The notes under the pieces were generated by a model. It was not told the origin of the DNA and did no database searches. It worked only from the letters and a program-made list of their open reading frames with translations. Shown here piece after piece: positions 1 to 5,462 of a stretch of DNA of 5,462 nucleotides. Numbering within the stretch: the first letter of the stretch is position 1; each line of letters begins with the position of its first letter. Origin of the DNA: Spirochaetes bacterium RBG_16_67_19 (GTDB taxonomy: Bacteria > Spirochaetota > Spirochaetia > SZUA-6 > DRHE01). The position numbers and the translations under genes are program-made. The stretch is taken from the NCBI GenBank assembly GCA_001829505.1, contig MIBK01000190.1, positions 4,127 through 9,588 on the forward strand, read 5' to 3'.

Positions 1-218
1 GCAAGACCGCAGAAAAGAAGCGGGCAGCCAGCGCGGCAAAACAAAAAGACCTCAAGGCGAAAACAGTGGATCGGCCGCGAAAGGCTCTCAGGGCGATTAT
101 CGGGCGGCCAATCACGACCCTGAGGGCGGTCCTATATGCCACCCTGGGGCTCATTCTCGTTGTTGTGCTTGGGGCAGTTGCCGCGGAGCGCATCGGGCGA
201 CGTCGCAAACTGGCGTAG
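1..218 (+). CDS. C-terminal fragment of an unidentified single-pass membrane protein (5' end outside window)
   Basis: I do not recognise the family. The reading frame whose first full codon is at base 3 stays open from the left edge to a TAG at 216-218, giving 71 residues with no ATG start, so the gene begins upstream. The first ~30 residues are rich in lysine and alanine (for example KTAEKKRAASAAKQ) and look like a charged, flexible or helical segment. They are followed by one clear hydrophobic helix at about residues 44-63 (core LGLILVVVLGAVAA) and a short basic tail ending RIGRRRKLA. Basic residues flank both sides of the helix, so topology cannot be called with confidence. The pattern suggests a C-terminal membrane anchor. 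The other two forward frames give a stop or an implausible composition here, which supports this frame. The stop lies 35 bp before the typA start on the same strand, so co-transcription is likely. No function is proposed. Confidence 0.6.
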   Translation, partial: KTAEKKRAASAAKQKDLKAKTVDRPRKALRAIIGRPITTLRAVLYATLGLILVVVLGAVAAERIGRRRKLA

Positions 219-236
219 CCGCGCAGGGCACCTTCC

Positions 237-253
237 GGATAAAATACCTCATC

Positions 254-256
<3 letters not shown>
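237..256 (+). promoter_or_regulatory. typA translation start region: TTG start with weak or absent Shine-Dalgarno
   Basis: The TTG start (254-256) is preceded only by a GGAT at 237-240, about 13 bases away, which is a poor and distant match to a ribosome binding site. The spacer after the upstream stop codon (219-253) holds nothing else recognisable. TAAAAT at 240-245 resembles a -10 box, but no -35 element lies at the right distance. Translation may depend on coupling to, or read-on from, the upstream gene; this is inference. Confidence 0.35.
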
Positions 257-2083
<1,827 letters not shown>

Positions 2084-2092
<9 letters not shown>

Positions 2093-5000
2093 CGATCCCG
2101 GCGCGGGCTTGCCCATGCGCACCAGGATGCGGTGCTTCACCAGGCCGCGCTCCAGCGGGACCAGCCCATCCGGAAGACGCTGCGCATCCATCTCCACCCA
2201 CGACACGCCCCGCTCGCAGCGGTCGGGATTGTCGACCTGGATGTCATATATCGCCTCACCGTGACGATATCGCAGGCGGAAGCCCTCCCACCAGCCGGGT
2301 ATGACCGGATCCAGCCGCAGGCTGTCCCCCCTCACTTTCAATCCCAGCACTTCTTCCACCCAGGCGCGGTACATCCAGGCCGCAGAGCCTGTGTACCAGG
2401 ACCAACCGCCCTGACCGATACGCCCCGGCAGGCGGTATACATCGGCCGCGACTACGTAGGGCTCGATCCCGTAGCGCCAGACGCCTTGCGAATCTCGCGC
2501 CTGCTCGATGGGATTGAGCAGGCGCAGGACCTTTGCCGCGCGCTCCCCATCCCCCTGGCGCGCCAGGGCCATCGCCAACCACAGGGCGGCGTGGGTGTAT
2601 TGGCCTCCATTCTCCCGCACCCCCGGCGGATATCCCTTGATGTATCCCGGTGATGGCTCAATCTTGTCGATGGGCGGAGCGAAGAGCAGCACCAGGCCCT
2701 CGTCTTCGCGGACCAGGTGCCGAAAGGCTGAGTCCAGGGCTTCCTTCGCGCGACCTGCCTCGGCCGCACCGCTCAGGCACGCCCAGGACTGCGGCAGGGA
2801 ATCGATTTTCACCTCCTGGCCTGCGGAAGCGCCGAGGAGGCTTCCATCATCAAAGAAGGCCCGCAGATACCACTGCCCGTCCCACGCGGACTCCTCGATG
2901 CGCTGGATCAGCGATTTCCTTTGCCGTTCATAGGTCCGACTCCACTCCGGCAGCGCCTGCAGGTCGGACAGCTCCATCATGCGCTGAAGCACGTCCACGA
3001 GAAACCAAGCCAGCCAGACACTCTCTCCCTTGCCGGCGACGCCCACGCGGTTCATCCCGTCGTTCCAGTCCCCTGTCCCCATCAGCGGCAGCCCGTGAGG
3101 ACCCGCGGTCAGGCCCCTGCTGAGCGCTCGCCGGCAATGCTCGTAGAGGGTAGCGCGCTCGGCGGCGGTTTCCGGGGTGGAGAAGATCTCCTGCTGATCG
3201 GCCTGAAGCGGCGCGGAGCTCAGGAAGCCAACCTCCGCATCCAGGATGCTCTTATCCGAGGTTATTCGCACGTATTGCGACACCACGTAGGGCAGCCAGA
3301 GCAGGTCATCGGAAATTCGGGACCGGATCCCGGCACCCACGGGCGGATGCCACCAGTGTTGGACATCGCCTTCGCTGAACTGGCGGCTGGCGGCCAGCAG
3401 GATGTGTTCTCGCGCCAGCTCGGGGCGCGAATAGAGCAGAGCCAGCACATCCTGCAGCTGATCCCGGAAGCCAAAGGCGCCGCCGGACTGGTAAAAGGCG
3501 GACCGGGCCCACAGCCGACAGCTCAGGCTCTGATATAGAAGCCAGCGGTTGATCAGGAAGTCCGCTGCCAGCTCTGGGGTATGCACTTCCACCGCGCCCA
3601 ACAGCTCATCCCACCACGACTTGCTCCCCTCCAGCGCGCTCTCCACCGCCGTCGCGCTCCGGTAAGCGAGAATCAGCGCCTGCGCTTCCTCGAGGGAAGC
3701 TGCCTGGCCCAGGAGGCAGATGACCTCGGCATTTTCACCGGGAGATATTTCCACTATGGTCTGCAGCGCCGCGCACGGGTCCAATCCAGCCCCGGTCCGG
3801 CCTGACAGCCCGATGCGCTCCATGGCGGCGGGATACTCAAGGCAGCGGTTGCGCCCGATAAAGACCGTGCGGTCGCCGCTGAAAGCCACCGCCGGCGGAC
3901 TGATGGCCGCGAAGGCTACCCGTCCTCCGTACTCCGGGTGGTAGGGATTCCGGGCGATCATGGCTCGAGCTTCGTCATCCCAGGCGGTTATTACGTGCCC
4001 TTGCGAGGATTCGCGGTTCTCGCCCAGCGTCCATCCCGCGTAGTAGGTGATCGAGAGCGTCCGCGGCCTGGAGGTGTCATTCTTCAATCGCAGCCGCTGC
4101 ACTTTGACCGGCTCCCCTCCTCCTTCGTCCAGGGGCACAAAGACCGTCAGCTCCTGCTCGATGCCATGACTGTTGTGCTCAAATACCGTGTACCCCGCCC
4201 CATGTCGCGCCCGATAGGCGGTCTGCTCGCGGATCGGGGAAGCAGTTGTCGTCCAGACCACGCCGGTCTCTTCGTCCCTTATGAAGATCGCCTCGGACGG
4301 GGGATCCAAGACGGGATCATTCGACCACTCGGTCAGGCGGTTCCGCTGGCTGTTTCCGTACCAGGTGAATCCCGACCCCGTTTCGCTGACGATGGTCCCG
4401 AAGACCGGATTGGCAAGGACATTCACCCAGGGGGCCGGCGTATTGGCGTCGGGGCCCAGATAGATGGCGTACTCCCGCCCATCGGCGGTGAAACCGCCAA
4501 GGCTGTTGAAATAAGGCAGCTCCAGGAACGGAAGGGAGGCCGAAGGGTCCCTGGGTGAGCGCTTGCTAGCCAGGAATTCCGGTCGCTCGGGGATCTCCGC
4601 CGAGACGCCGAGCTGTTGCGGCAGTGTGCCGCGTGCCGACACCAGCACGACGCTTGCCGCCCCCATGAGGAGGTTCAGATCCTCCTCCGGAATCTGAGCT
4701 GTTCCCAGCAGGTAGATCCCCCCTTGCGAACGAATCAGTCTCTCGAGCTGTTCCCTCAGCGGCTGCTCGTAGCCAGCCGCTTCTTCGTCCAGGATCACCA
4801 GGTCCGCTCTCAAGCCGTGCAGGCGCCAATAGGTATGCGCCAGGATCATCTGGCGGACCAGGCCTAGATCCCTCGCCTCGCCGATGCTGACCAGAGCGAT
4901 TGGAAAGTCCCCGGATATGCCATAAGGCCACAATCCGGACTGTCCCTTGCTGTTTTCTTCGATCCGTTCCGTGGGCGGTCGCAAGAGCGGGTTGGGGAAG

Positions 5001-5462
5001 AGCAGGTGGCCGGCTATTTCCTGGAAACGGCGAGCCTCATCCGGCTGGATGCGAAGCTGGCGCAGCTGCAGTTGAGCCGAAGCCCAGGCCAATTCCATGG
5101 CCCGCTCGACCGCATACGGATCTGCGTAGGCCTCCATCAGCCCCAGCACCTTCTGCCTTGTTTCCCCGGCGGCGAGGATGAGGGAAACCCGGGCGCGCTC
5201 CCCCGGGCCCAGCCGGAGATCCTGACGGAGACTGAAAACAGGGTCCAGGACGAAACCTTGGGCTCCGGTCGGTTCGCGGAAAGCACCCAGCGGCCATCTG
5301 AGATTCCGCCCTCGGCCGATGAAAAGCCGCCGGTCGGTCTCGAAGCGCAGGGTGGCCTCCTGCGGATCGTCGCTGGTAATACGGTGAGCCACAAAAACCG
5401 GCGCTTCGCTGTCACTGCGCAGCCGGCGATAGGCAAGCAGCGCCTGCTGCTTCGGCACCGCT
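2084..5462 (-). CDS. ndvB: Cyclic beta-1,2-glucan synthase (NdvB/ChvB/Cgs type), C-terminal part with GH94 domain; 5' end outside window
   Basis: NdvB is a very large (about 2,800-residue) inner-membrane enzyme. A GT84 module polymerises UDP-glucose into beta-1,2-glucan, a central domain cyclises it, and the C-terminal GH94 phosphorylase-like module trims chain length. Only the C-terminal ~1125 residues are visible. Numbering from the GTG at 5458: residues 1-115 are the second half of a first beta-sandwich, including ALLAYRRLRSDSEAP and FETDRRLFIGRGR. A linker region (about 115-300) carries LWPYGISGDFP (176-186). A second beta-sandwich begins near FNSLGGF (317-323) and includes GAGLDPCAALQ around 560. 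The (alpha/alpha)6 barrel has FGFRDQLQD (662-670), QHWWHPP (700-706), RISDDLLWL (714-722), GTGDWNDGMN (794-803), RENGGQYTHAALW (948-960) and GWSWYTGSAAW (1018-1028). By analogy with cellobiose phosphorylase, Asp800 is the likely general acid. No membrane helix occurs in this part. The frame stays open past the right edge, so the GTG at 5458 is an internal valine. The C-terminus ends at a TGA (2086-2084) inside the end of typA. Stand-alone 1,2-beta-oligoglucan phosphorylases are the main alternative, but the preceding sandwich and linker fit NdvB better. Confidence 0.93.
2553..2568. repeat. 16-bp perfect palindrome inside ndvB coding sequence
   Basis: CCCTGGCG is followed directly by its reverse complement CGCCAGGG, with no spacer. 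It lies in the GH94 barrel region of ndvB and encodes part of the Ala-Leu-Ala-Arg-Gln-Gly segment just after the RENGGQYTHAALW motif. It has no T-run and no second copy that I noticed. It is most likely a chance product of GC-rich coding sequence. Confidence 0.5.

Noticed and set aside
240..245. TAAAAT as a -10 promoter box for a leaderless typA transcript
   Set aside because: No -35 element is found about 17 bp upstream, and a leaderless transcript starting on TTG would be unusual. One six-base match is not enough evidence.
2097..2135. Short hairpins (CCCG/CGGG, GGGC/GCCC, GCACC/GGTGC) as a typA terminator
   Set aside because: The stems are only 4-5 bp, no T-run follows any of them, and all lie inside the ndvB coding sequence.
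2921..3538. A 205-residue + strand frame (and another of 206 residues at 3938-4558) opposite ndvB
   Set aside because: Both lie wholly inside the strongly conserved GH94 and beta-sandwich coding sequence, and their translations show no family resemblance.
5456..5458. GTG at the right edge as the ndvB start codon
   Set aside because: The frame continues open to the edge of the window, and the residues after it belong to the middle of a conserved beta-sandwich, so it is an internal valine.

Overview
The window looks like ordinary chromosomal DNA from a high-GC (roughly 60% by eye) Gram-negative bacterium, most likely a proteobacterium. The TypA sequence reads to me like the deltaproteobacterial/Desulfobacterota style, but that is recall from family consensus, not a search. 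The other large gene makes a cyclic beta-1,2-glucan synthase, an inner-membrane enzyme that feeds glucan to the periplasm, which also fits a Gram-negative cell.

Layout, left to right. (1) Positions 1-218, + strand: the last 71 codons of a gene that starts outside the window. It encodes a lysine/alanine-rich stretch followed by one C-terminal membrane helix. (2) Positions 254-2092, + strand: a complete typA (bipA) gene for the ribosome-associated translational GTPase, starting at a TTG codon 35 bp after the first gene's stop, so the two are probably co-transcribed. (3) Positions 2084-5462, - strand: the C-terminal ~1125 residues of an ndvB/chvB/cgs-type cyclic beta-1,2-glucan synthase. It contains the end of a first beta-sandwich, a helical linker region, a second beta-sandwich and a complete GH94 (alpha/alpha)6-barrel with its catalytic DWND motif. 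The N-terminal glycosyltransferase and membrane parts lie beyond the right edge.

typA and ndvB converge and overlap tail-to-tail by 9 bp. Each TGA stop is read as a TCA serine codon in the opposite gene, and there is no room for an intergenic terminator. I see no functional link between the two beyond adjacency: TypA acts on ribosome function and assembly under stress, NdvB makes an osmoprotective or host-interaction glucan.

There are no tRNA or rRNA genes, insertion sequences, CRISPR arrays or phage genes, and no gene-free stretch longer than 35 bp. I found no convincing evidence of a new biological system here. The items worth a second look are modest: the symmetric stop-codon overlap, the non-ATG start of typA with no clear ribosome binding site, a divergent G5 loop in TypA, and the unidentified membrane-protein tail at the left edge.
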